Source: Qipengyuania seohaensis
GTDB taxonomy: Bacteria > Pseudomonadota > Alphaproteobacteria > Sphingomonadales > Sphingomonadaceae
Length of the DNA: 64,000 bases
Direction: 5' to 3'
Assembly (NCBI RefSeq): GCF_002795865.1
Contig: NZ_CP024920.1
Span: 1,213,001 to 1,277,000, forward strand
In this document: piece after piece, positions 8,492 to 16,828 of the stretch
Numbering within the stretch: the first letter of the stretch is position 1
Layout of the letters: every line of letters starts with the position of its first letter
Translations under genes and position numbers: made by a program
The notes under the pieces: model-generated
Told to the model about the DNA's origin: nothing
Databases searched by the model: none
What the model saw: only the letters and a program-made list of their open reading frames with translations

Positions 8492-9210
8492 CCCGAATGG
8501 ATGTTGACCGCGCCGCCGAGGATCTTTTCGACCCGCGTGTTCTCGAAGCCCGCATTGCGGATCATCGCCTCGAATTCGGGCGGCTTGGGGAAGCGGCGGA
8601 TCGATTCGGCGAGGTAGCGATAGCTGTCCTCGTCATTGGCGATAGCCTTGCCGATCTTGGGCATGAGCTGGTGCGAATAGAGGTCGTAGACTTCCTTGAA
8701 GCCCGGCCAGTCGGTCTGGCTGAACTCCATGCAATAGAAGCGCCCGCCGTACTTCAGCACGCGGTGCGCCTCGCGAAGGGCCTTGTCGATGAAGGTGACG
8801 TTCCGGATGCCGAACACGATCGTGTAAGCGTCGAAAGTGCGGCTCGAAAAAGCCAGCTCCTCGGCGTTCTGGCGGCTCCAGACAAGGCCGTCGATCCCGC
8901 GATCCATCGCACGTTCGATGCCGACGTCGAGCATGTCCTGATTGATGTCCGACACGGTGACGCTGGCACCCTTGGCGGCCATTCGGAAAGCGATGTCGCC
9001 CGTACCGCCGGCCATGTCGAGGATCTGTTCGCCCGGCTGCGGTTTGACCCGGCGCACGAAGCGGTCCTTCCACAGCCGGTGCATCCCGCCGCTCATCGCG
9101 TCGTTCATGATGTCGTACTTGGCGGCGACGTTGGAAAACACCTCGCCCACGCGGCCGGTTTTCTCGTTTGCGTCGATGTCTTCGTAGCCGAAGGAAACTG
9201 TGTCGTTCAT
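8479..9210 (-). CDS. ubiE: Demethylmenaquinone/ubiquinone C-methyltransferase UbiE
   Basis: UbiE performs the C-methylation of the benzoquinol ring in ubiquinone synthesis with SAM. The 243-aa protein has FSNVAAKYDIMND near its N-terminus, SAM motif I as ILDMAGGTGDIA, and VFGIRNVTF and GGRFYCMEFS further on, all diagnostic of UbiE. It is the first gene of the ubiE-ubiB operon and is divergent from mutM, with a 198-bp gap that contains a large inverted repeat. Confidence 0.95.
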   Translation of the reverse strand: MNDTVSFGYEDIDANEKTGRVGEVFSNVAAKYDIMNDAMSGGMHRLWKDRFVRRVKPQPGEQILDMAGGTGDIAFRMAAKGASVTVSDINQDMLDVGIERAMDRGIDGLVWSRQNAEELAFSSRTFDAYTIVFGIRNVTFIDKALREAHRVLKYGGRFYCMEFSQTDWPGFKEVYDLYSHQLMPKIGKAIANDEDSYRYLAESIRRFPKPPEFEAMIRNAGFENTRVEKILGGAVNIHSGWKV

Positions 9211-9279
9211 GGCGAGGTGCCTTAGGGGTTGTTTTTGATGGCGTCTATCCGCTCCCTGCGGTCGCTACGCCCAGCTCCG

Positions 9280-9344
9280 GCCCTCTCCCCCACCCGGCCA
9301 CCCACGGCACGATACTGTTTGGGTGGCCGGGTGGGGGAGAGGGC
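9280..9344. repeat. 24-bp perfect inverted repeat between ubiE and mutM
   Basis: The left arm 9280-9303 and the right arm 9321-9344 are exact reverse complements (24 bp) around a 17-base spacer. The arms are C-rich on one side and G-rich on the other and would make a very stable hairpin on either strand. There is no T-run. It sits upstream of both divergent genes, so it is not a simple terminator. It looks like a dispersed palindromic (REP-like) intergenic element; this is the only copy I saw in the window. Confidence 0.8.
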
Positions 9345-9408
9345 TGGCACCGCATCCGGCGATCTGCCATCTGCAAACATCGATACGTCTCCAATCGCCG
9401 GAAAGAAA

Positions 9409-10224
9409 ATGCCCGAACTTCCCGAAGTCGAAACAACGGTGCGCGGCCTTGCGCGGTTCCTCGAAGGCGAGACCATAACGCTTGTGCAGGTCAATCGCCC
9501 GGATATGCGCCGCCCCTTCCCGCCCGATCTGGTGCAGGCGCTCACGGGCGCGAGCGTGACGCATCTCTCGCGCCGGGCGAAGTACGGGCTGGTCCATACC
9601 AGCCGCGATCATGCAATGGTGTTCCACCTCGGCATGAGCGGGCGCTGGCGGATCGATCCGGAGGAAGACGACAAGCACGACCACCTCGTCATCGAGACGG
9701 CGAGCCACCGCTTCGCCCTCAACGATCCGCGCCGCTTCGGTTCGGTCGACCTGATGACGAGCGGCGAACTGGTAACGTGGAAACCCTTCGCCGCGCTGGG
9801 GCCGGAGCCGCTGGGCGACGATCTAACGCCCGAGCACCTGCGCGAGGCGACACGCGGGCGCAAACAGGCGATCAAGCTGTTGCTACTGGACCAGAGTATC
9901 GTGGCGGGCCTCGGCAATATCTATGTGTGCGAGGCGCTGTGGCATGCGGGGATCCATCCGCGAAAGGCCGGTGGCAAGGTGACCATGCCGCAGCTTCGCC
10001 GTCTCGTCCCCGCGATCAAGGACGTGCTGGAGCGTTCGATCCGCGACGGCGGCAGCACATTGCGCGATTTCGCCCAGCCCGACGGAAACCTCGGCTATTT
10101 CGCCACCCGCTTCCACGTCTACGGCCGCGAGGGCGAGCCCTGCCACCACGAGGACGGCGGCACCATCCGCCGCATCGTGCAGGGCGGTCGCAGCACGTGG
10201 TTCTGCCCGGTTTGTCAGAGGTGA
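9409..10224 (+). CDS. mutM: Formamidopyrimidine-DNA glycosylase MutM (Fpg) with altered zinc finger
   Basis: MutM removes 8-oxoguanine and other oxidised purines and nicks the abasic site. The ATG at 9409 places the catalytic Pro as residue 2 (MPELPEVETTVRG), so this start is certain although the frame stays open upstream. The protein is 271 aa, with AKYGL, FHLGMSGRW, DPRRFG and GLGNIY as expected. The C-terminal zinc finger is unusual: the last pair is a normal CPVC, but the first half reads PCHHEDGG instead of CxxC, so a His probably replaces the second Cys. The rest of the finger, IVQGGRSTWFC, is normal. Confidence 0.94.
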   Translation: MPELPEVETTVRGLARFLEGETITLVQVNRPDMRRPFPPDLVQALTGASVTHLSRRAKYGLVHTSRDHAMVFHLGMSGRWRIDPEEDDKHDHLVIETASHRFALNDPRRFGSVDLMTSGELVTWKPFAALGPEPLGDDLTPEHLREATRGRKQAIKLLLLDQSIVAGLGNIYVCEALWHAGIHPRKAGGKVTMPQLRRLVPAIKDVLERSIRDGGSTLRDFAQPDGNLGYFATRFHVYGREGEPCHHEDGGTIRRIVQGGRSTWFCPVCQR

Positions 10225-10229
10225 GTGGA

Positions 10230-10541
10230 ATGGACGACAAGAAGCGTCGTGAACGAGCCTTTCAATTCAAATTATCAATGGCGATCGGCGTTACCTTCGC
10301 AATTTTTCCGTTTCTGATCATTGTGATGGGCGACTGCTGGGCAAGCTACGATACGTCAGAGCTAATTCGCGAATGCGAGCAAGAAAAACGCTTCGAGGGT
10401 CGCTTCTATTTGGTGGCAGTCGCAGCAATCTGGATCGCCGCGATCGTCCGTCGCGCAAGGAACACTTCGATTTCAAAACTGCTCGCGATAGGGGCCGGCC
10501 CGCTCGCATTTGCATCAGTCCTGATGATGTCGCATTTGTAA
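10230..10541 (+). CDS. Small membrane protein of lower GC content
   Basis: The 103-aa protein begins with a basic stretch (DDKKRRER) and has three hydrophobic segments (about residues 17-34, 59-74 and 83-100). The loop between the first two is acidic and contains two Cys. The DNA is visibly less GC-rich than its neighbours and uses TTA and TCA codons that are rare here, suggesting a newer arrival. It starts 5 bases after the mutM stop with GAGTGGA just upstream. I recognise no family. Confidence 0.65.
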   Translation: MDDKKRRERAFQFKLSMAIGVTFAIFPFLIIVMGDCWASYDTSELIRECEQEKRFEGRFYLVAVAAIWIAAIVRRARNTSISKLLAIGAGPLAFASVLMMSHL

Positions 10542-10562
10542 CGAGGCTGATCGCCTCACAAA
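10535..10562. terminator. Hairpin spanning the stops of two convergent genes
   Basis: TTTGT (10535-10539) pairs with ACAAA (10558-10562), and GAGGC (10543-10547) pairs with GCCTC (10553-10557), with a 3-base bulge on one side. It covers both stop codons and could act on transcripts from either side. There is no long T-run, so its strength is uncertain. Confidence 0.4.
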
Positions 10563-11227
10563 TCCAGCGCAGCATATTCCCGCGGCGGGGGCAGGCCTTC
10601 CATCTTTTCGCTCAGCAGCGGGCGGAAGCTCGGGCGGCTTTTCATGACCATGTACCAGTCGCGCGCCTGGTCGTGGCCTTTCCATTCGATCCCGCCGAGG
10701 TAATCGACCACCGATAGCTGCGCCGCGCAGGCGAGGTCGGCGAGGCTGAGCGTGGGCCCGGCAAGCCAGCTGCGCGTGTCGACCAGCCAATCGATATAAT
10801 CGAGGTGGCCGTGGAGCAGCCGCCCCATCTCGCGCAGCACCCGCCCGTCGGGCGACTGGCGCAGGATCAGGCGCTTCTTCATCTTTTCGTGCAAGGCAGG
10901 CGCGGTGACATCGCCATAGAGGCTTTCGTCGAACAGGCGCGTCAGGCGGCGGATTTCGGCGCGCTGCATGGCATTGCCCGAAATCATCGGATTGCGGTCC
11001 ACCGTCTCTTCGAAGAACTCGCAGATCGCCTGGCTGTCGCACAGCGTGACCTTGCGCGCCGGGTCATGCAGGACCGGGGTGCGCCCGGCCGGATTGAGCT
11101 GCCACAGGCTGTCCCGCCCTTCCCACGGATTTTCGCGCACGAGTTCGTACGCAACCGACTTTTCGCCCATCAGCAGGCGCAGCTTGCGGCTGAAGGGGCA
11201 CAGGGGAAATTGGTGGAGCTGCCACAT
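10556..11227 (-). CDS. Glutathione S-transferase family protein, FzlA-like
   Basis: A 223-aa protein with an N-terminal thioredoxin-like GST domain (MWQLHQFPLCPFSRKLR, then NPAGRTPVL and DSQAICEFFE) and a helical C-terminal domain with LADLACAAQ. PLCPFSRKLRL and the C-terminal tail PPPREYAALDL resemble FzlA, the GST-like protein that binds FtsZ and helps constriction in Caulobacter and other alphaproteobacteria. That match is from memory of the family; an ordinary glutathione transferase is the alternative. It is the only minus-strand gene here before a pair of exported proteins. Confidence 0.75.
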   Translation of the reverse strand: MWQLHQFPLCPFSRKLRLLMGEKSVAYELVRENPWEGRDSLWQLNPAGRTPVLHDPARKVTLCDSQAICEFFEETVDRNPMISGNAMQRAEIRRLTRLFDESLYGDVTAPALHEKMKKRLILRQSPDGRVLREMGRLLHGHLDYIDWLVDTRSWLAGPTLSLADLACAAQLSVVDYLGGIEWKGHDQARDWYMVMKSRPSFRPLLSEKMEGLPPPREYAALDL

Positions 11228-11301
11228 GGCCCCTGCCTATGCGGCAGGCGCGCTCACGCGTCCACTGGCGGGCGCGATTTTGGCGAAAATTTCCTGTGAA
11301 G

Positions 11302-11748
11302 TCAGTCGCGCTGCGGCAGCGTGTCCGAAAAGCGTTCGGCCATGGCGCGCAGCTGCGGCAGCATGACTTCCATCGTTTCGGCAAGCGCGCCTGCGGCTTC
11401 CATGGCGCGCGGCAGGTTCTTCTCGATCTCTTCCGGCACGCGGCTCGCTTCGGGCGCGATGGAGCGCAACGTCGCATCCCGATCCACACGCGGCGCTTCC
11501 TCGCCCGCAATTTCGGCCACGGCGTCGGTCAGAGGCGCAATCGGGAGGTCGAGCAGGACCTCGCTCATCGCGCGCAGCATCATGGCAAGCTCGCGCTGGC
11601 GCTCGGGGTCGGACAAAGAGTCCGCCATTTCGGTCAGCCCGGCGCCGTCACGCTCGTCGAAGGCAGCCTCTTCGGCATCCTGCGCCAGTGCGGGCACGGG
11701 TGCTGCAAACGCGGCAAGGGTGGCTGCGGCAAGCAGGTGACGACGCAT
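11302..11748 (-). CDS. Exported protein of unknown function (148 aa)
   Basis: The N-terminus is a clear Sec signal peptide: RRH, a hydrophobic core, and PALAQ as the probable cleavage site near residue 22. The mature part is about 126 residues, helical in character, rich in Ala, Glu and Met, with several LRAM-type repeats (MMLRAMSEV, LPQLRAMAERF). It is therefore a periplasmic or envelope protein. I do not recognise a family. The next gene upstream on this strand also encodes an exported protein, 71 bp away. Confidence 0.7.
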   Translation of the reverse strand: MRRHLLAAATLAAFAAPVPALAQDAEEAAFDERDGAGLTEMADSLSDPERQRELAMMLRAMSEVLLDLPIAPLTDAVAEIAGEEAPRVDRDATLRSIAPEASRVPEEIEKNLPRAMEAAGALAETMEVMLPQLRAMAERFSDTLPQRD

Positions 11749-11819
11749 GGGACTTCCTTCGGTAGTTCCGTAGAAGCCCGTCTATGCCGGATCGGCGCTG
11801 AAAGCTTGCTGAACGGGCT

Positions 11820-12224
11820 TCAGAAGCCGGAAGCCTGCATCATCAGCAGGCAGGCGGGCATGACTGCATCGAGCTGGCCGTCCTGCGCCAGCTCTTCGGC
11901 CTCTTTCCTGCCGCGAAGGGCAATGCCTTCGCGCGCGATGCCGGTGTCGTCCATCAGCTTGGCCATGGTCCGCACGAAGAATTCGCGGCCGCGTTCGTTC
12001 TCCAGCAGGTCGGGCCAGTCCTTGCCATCGGCATTGCCCGCGCGCTGAGCCTCGGTCGCGATGGCTACGGCAACCCCGCAGCGCAGCGCCGACTGCTGTT
12101 CGATCGGCAGGTCCACCAGCTCCATGGTGATGACCGGAGCGGGCGTGTCCGCCGGCGCGCTGTCCTGTGCGATTACGGGTGCGGTGAGCATCGCAGCGGC
12201 GATGACGGGGAGAATGATCTTCAT
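11820..12224 (-). CDS. Exported hypothetical protein (134 aa)
   Basis: The start is the ATG at the complement of 12222-12224, with GGAGAG about 5 bases upstream; a much longer open frame upstream is not coding because frmA occupies it on the other strand. A signal peptide of about 19 residues ends in VIAQ. The mature protein has two Cys (RCGVAV and PACLLMM) that could form a disulphide in the periplasm. Function is unknown. It is divergent from the formaldehyde operon, with about 100 bp between starts. Confidence 0.7.
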   Translation of the reverse strand: MKIILPVIAAAMLTAPVIAQDSAPADTPAPVITMELVDLPIEQQSALRCGVAVAIATEAQRAGNADGKDWPDLLENERGREFFVRTMAKLMDDTGIAREGIALRGRKEAEELAQDGQLDAVMPACLLMMQASGF

Positions 12225-12254
12225 GGCCGCTCTCCTATCGCGCCGCGCCTGAAC

Positions 12255-12274
12255 CGCAAGCAACTTGGCTTGCG
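12255..12274. promoter_or_regulatory. Inverted repeat in the divergent frmA upstream region
   Basis: CGCAAGC (12255-12261) and GCTTGCG (12268-12274) are perfect complements around a 6-base spacer, about 50 bp before the frmA start and 30 bp from the divergent exported-protein start. Position and symmetry fit an operator for a dimeric regulator. No frmR or other regulator gene is adjacent, so the protein that might bind is unknown. Confidence 0.35.
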
Positions 12275-12323
12275 AGGCCAGCGTTGCGCCCCTACCCGTC
12301 GCATCATAGAGGAGATTCGCATC

Positions 12324-13429
<1,106 letters not shown>

Positions 13430-13430
<1 letters not shown>

Positions 13431-13786
13431 TGCCGTCCAAGGTCAACCTGGACGAGAAGTTCGCCCAGTTTTCCGATCACTGGGCGCCGCGCATCGTCGG
13501 GCGGTACAACGAGAACGAGATCCGCCTCGTGAAGGTCGAGGGCGAGTTCATCTGGCATTGTCACGAGGACACGGACGAGCTTTTCCTTATCCTCGACGGC
13601 ACGCTCGACATGGAGTTCCGAGATCGCACCGAAGTGCTGGAAGCAGGCGAAATGATCATCGTCCCGCGCGGGGTCGAACACCGCCCCTGCGCGCGCCATG
13701 GCGAGGTCCGCCTCCTGCTGATCGACCCCAAGGACATGCCGAACACCGGCGACCAGAAGACCGCCACGCTTGCCATCGACATCTGA
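13430..13786 (+). CDS. Cupin-domain protein in the formaldehyde operon
   Basis: A 118-aa single-domain cupin. Motif 1 contains the metal-ligand pattern WHCHEDTDELFLILDG and motif 2 the PRGVEHRP pattern, so a metal site formed by two His, a Glu and a further His is likely. Small cupins of this type serve in many roles and the substrate is not evident. Its ATG overlaps the frmA stop (TGATG), so it is translationally coupled to the dehydrogenase and probably acts in or near C1 metabolism. That link is inference. Confidence 0.85.
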
Positions 13787-13848
13787 TCGCTTGCGCAGGC
13801 CGCAGGCGCGCTTAAGGTGGCGAATCGAAACCTAAAGGAGAGAGTCCA

Positions 13849-14229
13849 ATGTTTAGCCATGTGATGCTGGGGGCCGACGATATCGACGCCGCCAAGAAGT
13901 TCTACGACGCTTGCTTCAAGGCGCTCGGCGGACGCGAAGGGATGGTCGATCCCAAAGGCAGGCTTATCTACATGCACAATGGCGGCATCTTCCTCGTCTC
14001 CAAGCCGATCGACGGCCAGCCGGCCACCTGCGCCAATGGCGGCACTATCGGCTTTGCCGTCGAAAGCGAGGAACAGGGTAACGCCTGGCACGCAGCAGGC
14101 GTCGCCAATGGCGGCACCGCCATCGAAGATCCGCCCGGTATCCGCACCAGCGAGATCGGCTCGATGTATCTCGCCTACCTGCGCGATCCGGCCGGCAACA
14201 AGATCTGTGTCATGAAACGCATGGGCTGA
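13849..14229 (+). CDS. VOC-family (glyoxalase-like) protein
   Basis: A 126-aa protein of the vicinal-oxygen-chelate fold: it opens FSHVMLGADDIDAAKKFYDA and ends with YLRDPAGNKICVM, the two halves of the beta-alpha-beta-beta-beta unit. Members include glyoxalase I, dioxygenases and resistance proteins, often working on glutathione conjugates. Its place among glutathione-linked formaldehyde genes suggests a thiol-adduct substrate, but this is not shown. It has AGGAGAGAG about 8 bases upstream. Confidence 0.85.
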   Translation: MFSHVMLGADDIDAAKKFYDACFKALGGREGMVDPKGRLIYMHNGGIFLVSKPIDGQPATCANGGTIGFAVESEEQGNAWHAAGVANGGTAIEDPPGIRTSEIGSMYLAYLRDPAGNKICVMKRMG

Positions 14230-14233
14230 CGCC

Positions 14234-14743
14234 TTGACGCCAATCGATGAAAAGGGATTGCGAGCCGACATCGACGCGCTCGCGATCCCTTTTTCGCATC
14301 ACGAGCACGAGGCCGTCTTCACCGTCGAGGAAAGCCGCGACATCAAGGCCAGCCTTCCCGGCGAGCATACGAAGAACCTCTTCCTCAAGGATGCCAAGGG
14401 CGCCTTCTGGCTGGTCACCGTCCCGGCAGAAGCGCGGGTGAACCTGAAGGCCCTGCCCGAAGCCATCGGCTGCAAGCGGGTGAGCTTCGGCAAGCCGGAA
14501 GATATGCAGCGCCTTATCGGCATTGCGCCCGGGTCAGTGACGCCGCTAGCCATGATCCATGCATTGCCGGGCAGCGTGACCTGCGTCCTCGAAGCGGGCC
14601 TGGCGCGCGCGGAGCGGGTAAATGTCCACCCGCTTCGCAATACCGCGACAATCGGGCTTTCCGGCGCGCATATCTTGCAGCTGCTGGAACATTGGGGTCA
14701 TGCGCCCGTCGTCGCAGAAATCCCGGTTCAGGAGACCGCATGA
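14234..14743 (+). CDS. Prolyl-tRNA deacylase, ProX/YbaK family
   Basis: The 169-aa protein belongs to the YbaK/ProX trans-editing family, which hydrolyses mischarged tRNA (usually Ala-tRNA-Pro or Cys-tRNA-Pro). It shows the lysine-containing HTKNLFLKDAKG, the family GSVTPLAMI segment and a C-terminal VNVHPLRNTATIGL. No ATG suits the N-terminus; the TTG at 14234, 4 bases after the VOC gene stop, gives the full domain. Its stop overlaps the fghA start (ATGA). An editing enzyme inside a formaldehyde operon is odd and suggests a tRNA-quality role under aldehyde stress or simple hitch-hiking. Confidence 0.85.
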   Translation: MTPIDEKGLRADIDALAIPFSHHEHEAVFTVEESRDIKASLPGEHTKNLFLKDAKGAFWLVTVPAEARVNLKALPEAIGCKRVSFGKPEDMQRLIGIAPGSVTPLAMIHALPGSVTCVLEAGLARAERVNVHPLRNTATIGLSGAHILQLLEHWGHAPVVAEIPVQETA

Positions 14744-15579
14744 AGCTCGATTACCTTTCGCAGAACAAGGCCTACGGCGGGGACCAGTTCGTCTGTTCGC
14801 ACCAGTCGCAGGCGACCGGCACCGAAATGACGTTCTCGATCTATGTCCCGCCGCATGAAGCGGGCGCGAAGCTGCCGGTCCTGTGGTATCTGTCGGGCCT
14901 CACCTGCACGCATGCCAATGTCACCGAGAAGGGCGAATACCGCCGCGCCTGCGCAGAGCATGGCGTGATCTTCGTCGCCCCGGACACCAGCCCGCGTGGC
15001 GAGAACGTGCCCGACGCGGCGGACGAATACGACTTCGGCAAGGGTGCGGGTTTCTATGTCGATGCGACGCAGGATCCCTGGAGCGAGCATTTCCGCATGC
15101 GCAGCTATATCGAGATAGAGCTGCCCTCCGTCGTCGCGGGCGAATTTCCCGTCGACCTCTCGCGCCAGTCGATCACGGGCCACTCGATGGGGGGGCACGG
15201 CGCGCTGACCATCGGGCTGCGCGATCCGCAGCGCTTCCGTTCGATCAGCGCCTTTTCGCCGATCGTCGCGCCTTCGCGCGTGCCATGGGGTGAAAAAGCG
15301 CTGTCGCGCTATCTGGGCGAAGACCGCGAAGCATGGCGCGCCTATGACGCGGTGGCCCTGATCGAGGACGGCGCACGCCACGACCATATCCTCGTCGACC
15401 AGGGCACTGCCGACCAGTTCCTCGAAGAACAGCTGAAAACCGGCGCGCTTACCATGGCCTGCGCCAAGGCGGGCATGAGTCCGGAAATCCGCATGCAGGA
15501 GGGGTATGACCACTCCTACTACTTCATCTCGACCTTTATGGCCGCGCATGTGAAGTGGCATGCGGAACGGCTTGCCTAG
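14740..15579 (+). CDS. fghA: S-formylglutathione hydrolase
   Basis: This esterase-D-type serine hydrolase splits S-formylglutathione into formate and glutathione, completing formaldehyde detoxification begun by FrmA. The 279-aa protein has the oxyanion region YLSGLTCTHAN, the nucleophile in GHSMGGHGA, and the catalytic His in GYDHSYYF, all family signatures. The ATG at 14740 overlaps the upstream stop by 4 bases. Its own stop shares CTAG with the convergent STAS/SEC14 gene. Confidence 0.96.
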   Translation: MKLDYLSQNKAYGGDQFVCSHQSQATGTEMTFSIYVPPHEAGAKLPVLWYLSGLTCTHANVTEKGEYRRACAEHGVIFVAPDTSPRGENVPDAADEYDFGKGAGFYVDATQDPWSEHFRMRSYIEIELPSVVAGEFPVDLSRQSITGHSMGGHGALTIGLRDPQRFRSISAFSPIVAPSRVPWGEKALSRYLGEDREAWRAYDAVALIEDGARHDHILVDQGTADQFLEEQLKTGALTMACAKAGMSPEIRMQEGYDHSYYFISTFMAAHVKWHAERLA

Positions 15580-15941
15580 AGATCCAGCCACGCCTCCGCG
15601 ACGTCCACAGCGTCGTAGTCGAAGCTCTTGATATCCATGCCCGGGATCAGCGCGCCTTCCAGTTCCGCAGCTTTCTCCAGCCAGTCCGAATCCGTCAGCA
15701 CCGCGCATTTGGCGAACGCGCCGAGCATTCTGAAGAGCTTGGGCAGACGGCTGAACTCGACGCCGATCGCGCCCAGAGTAGGCAGTTCGAAATTGGTGAT
15801 CCGGTAGAACATCTTGCCCCGGGTCATGCCTTCGGACTTCTCGATCAGATCATCGAGCGCCTTGCGCATGATGTCCGCATCGACCTTGCCGTCCAGAACG
15901 ATATCGATCCGGTCGGCAGCAGTCTTGGTAATGGTCAGCAT
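15576..15941 (-). CDS. STAS/SEC14-domain protein (SpoIIAA-like)
   Basis: A 121-aa protein resembling the SpoIIAA-like STAS/SEC14 group of small cytoplasmic proteins: it opens LTITKTAADRIDIVLDGKVDA and contains the conserved Phe/Arg region GKMFYRITNFELP, then a C-terminal helix DAVDVAEAWLDL. Members are thought to bind lipid-like or nucleotide ligands; no activity is established. It is monocistronic and ends on the fghA stop codon in a shared CTAG. Confidence 0.75.
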   Translation of the reverse strand: MLTITKTAADRIDIVLDGKVDADIMRKALDDLIEKSEGMTRGKMFYRITNFELPTLGAIGVEFSRLPKLFRMLGAFAKCAVLTDSDWLEKAAELEGALIPGMDIKSFDYDAVDVAEAWLDL

Positions 15942-16023
15942 GGGTCATCCCCTCTTGCAGCCGCGACACTGGCACTCGCTTGGGGGCATCCTAGCACGAT
16001 TCGGAAAATCCCGGCAGTTGGGC

Positions 16024-16821
16024 TCAGGTGCCGGCGCCCACCAGCTTCAGGAAGAACGCGTTCGCCTCGTCCGCGAACTCTTCGCTTGCCGGCCGTGAAG
16101 CCACCTCCTCAACCCGGTCGAGTTCGTCAGCGATGAAAGCATCGATCGCCGGTCGGGGCTTCGCGCTTCCTGCCTCTCGCGTTTCAGCCTTGATTGCGAC
16201 CATCTCCTCGATTTCCTCCGACAAAGTGCGAGGCAGGCCTGTGACTGCCATCAGGTCCTGCAACCGCATCGGGGGGCGCGCCTGCGAGCACATGCGAAGC
16301 GCTCTCACCGACAATGCAGGGCGCAGCGCGTAGAAGTATTTCTTGACCGTGACGCCTTGCTCGGACTCCAGCCAGCGCTTCACGGTGCTCCGCCCCAAGC
16401 TGGCATAGTGGCGGGCATACCCCTGCGGGTCGAAATACCGGTCACCCAGCGCGGCGAGGTCCGCAATCATGGGATCCTGGGGTCGGTAACGAATTGAACT
16501 TTCGATCCATTCCGAGAGCACCGCATTTTGCTTGAGCATGAGGCCGAGAGCCTTGCGGATATCCCACCCGTTGAGGTCGATATCGTCGACGATAGGCTGT
16601 TCGATCACATCGCGCGGTTGCTTGAGTGACAGATAGTCATCGCGTTGACGCACATATACGAAGCGGACATCGAAATCGCTGTCAGGAGAAGGAAAGCCCC
16701 AAGCCCGCGATCCGGATTCGATCGCGAGTAGATAGCGGATGCCCTCCTTCGTCTCGATATCCGCTAGCCGCGTTTCAATTTCGTCCCGCACCGGCTGCGG
16801 GATGGCCTGATCGGCGCTCAT
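16024..16821 (-). CDS. Predicted nucleotidyltransferase (COG3541 type)
   Basis: A 265-aa protein of the DNA-polymerase-beta-like nucleotidyltransferase superfamily. The signature GSRAWGFPSPDSDFDVRF holds the GS motif and the paired catalytic Asp, and a third acidic residue is likely in DDIDLNGWDI. The YDDYLSL-like RQRDDYLSL segment is typical of COG3541. Substrate is unknown. The start chosen is the ATG at 16821, 7 bases after the stop of the upstream PHA depolymerase, with GAGGCGGGG just ahead. The ATG at 16836 is an alternative. Confidence 0.8.
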   Translation of the reverse strand: MSADQAIPQPVRDEIETRLADIETKEGIRYLLAIESGSRAWGFPSPDSDFDVRFVYVRQRDDYLSLKQPRDVIEQPIVDDIDLNGWDIRKALGLMLKQNAVLSEWIESSIRYRPQDPMIADLAALGDRYFDPQGYARHYASLGRSTVKRWLESEQGVTVKKYFYALRPALSVRALRMCSQARPPMRLQDLMAVTGLPRTLSEEIEEMVAIKAETREAGSAKPRPAIDAFIADELDRVEEVASRPASEEFADEANAFFLKLVGAGT

Positions 16822-16828
16822 CCCCGCC

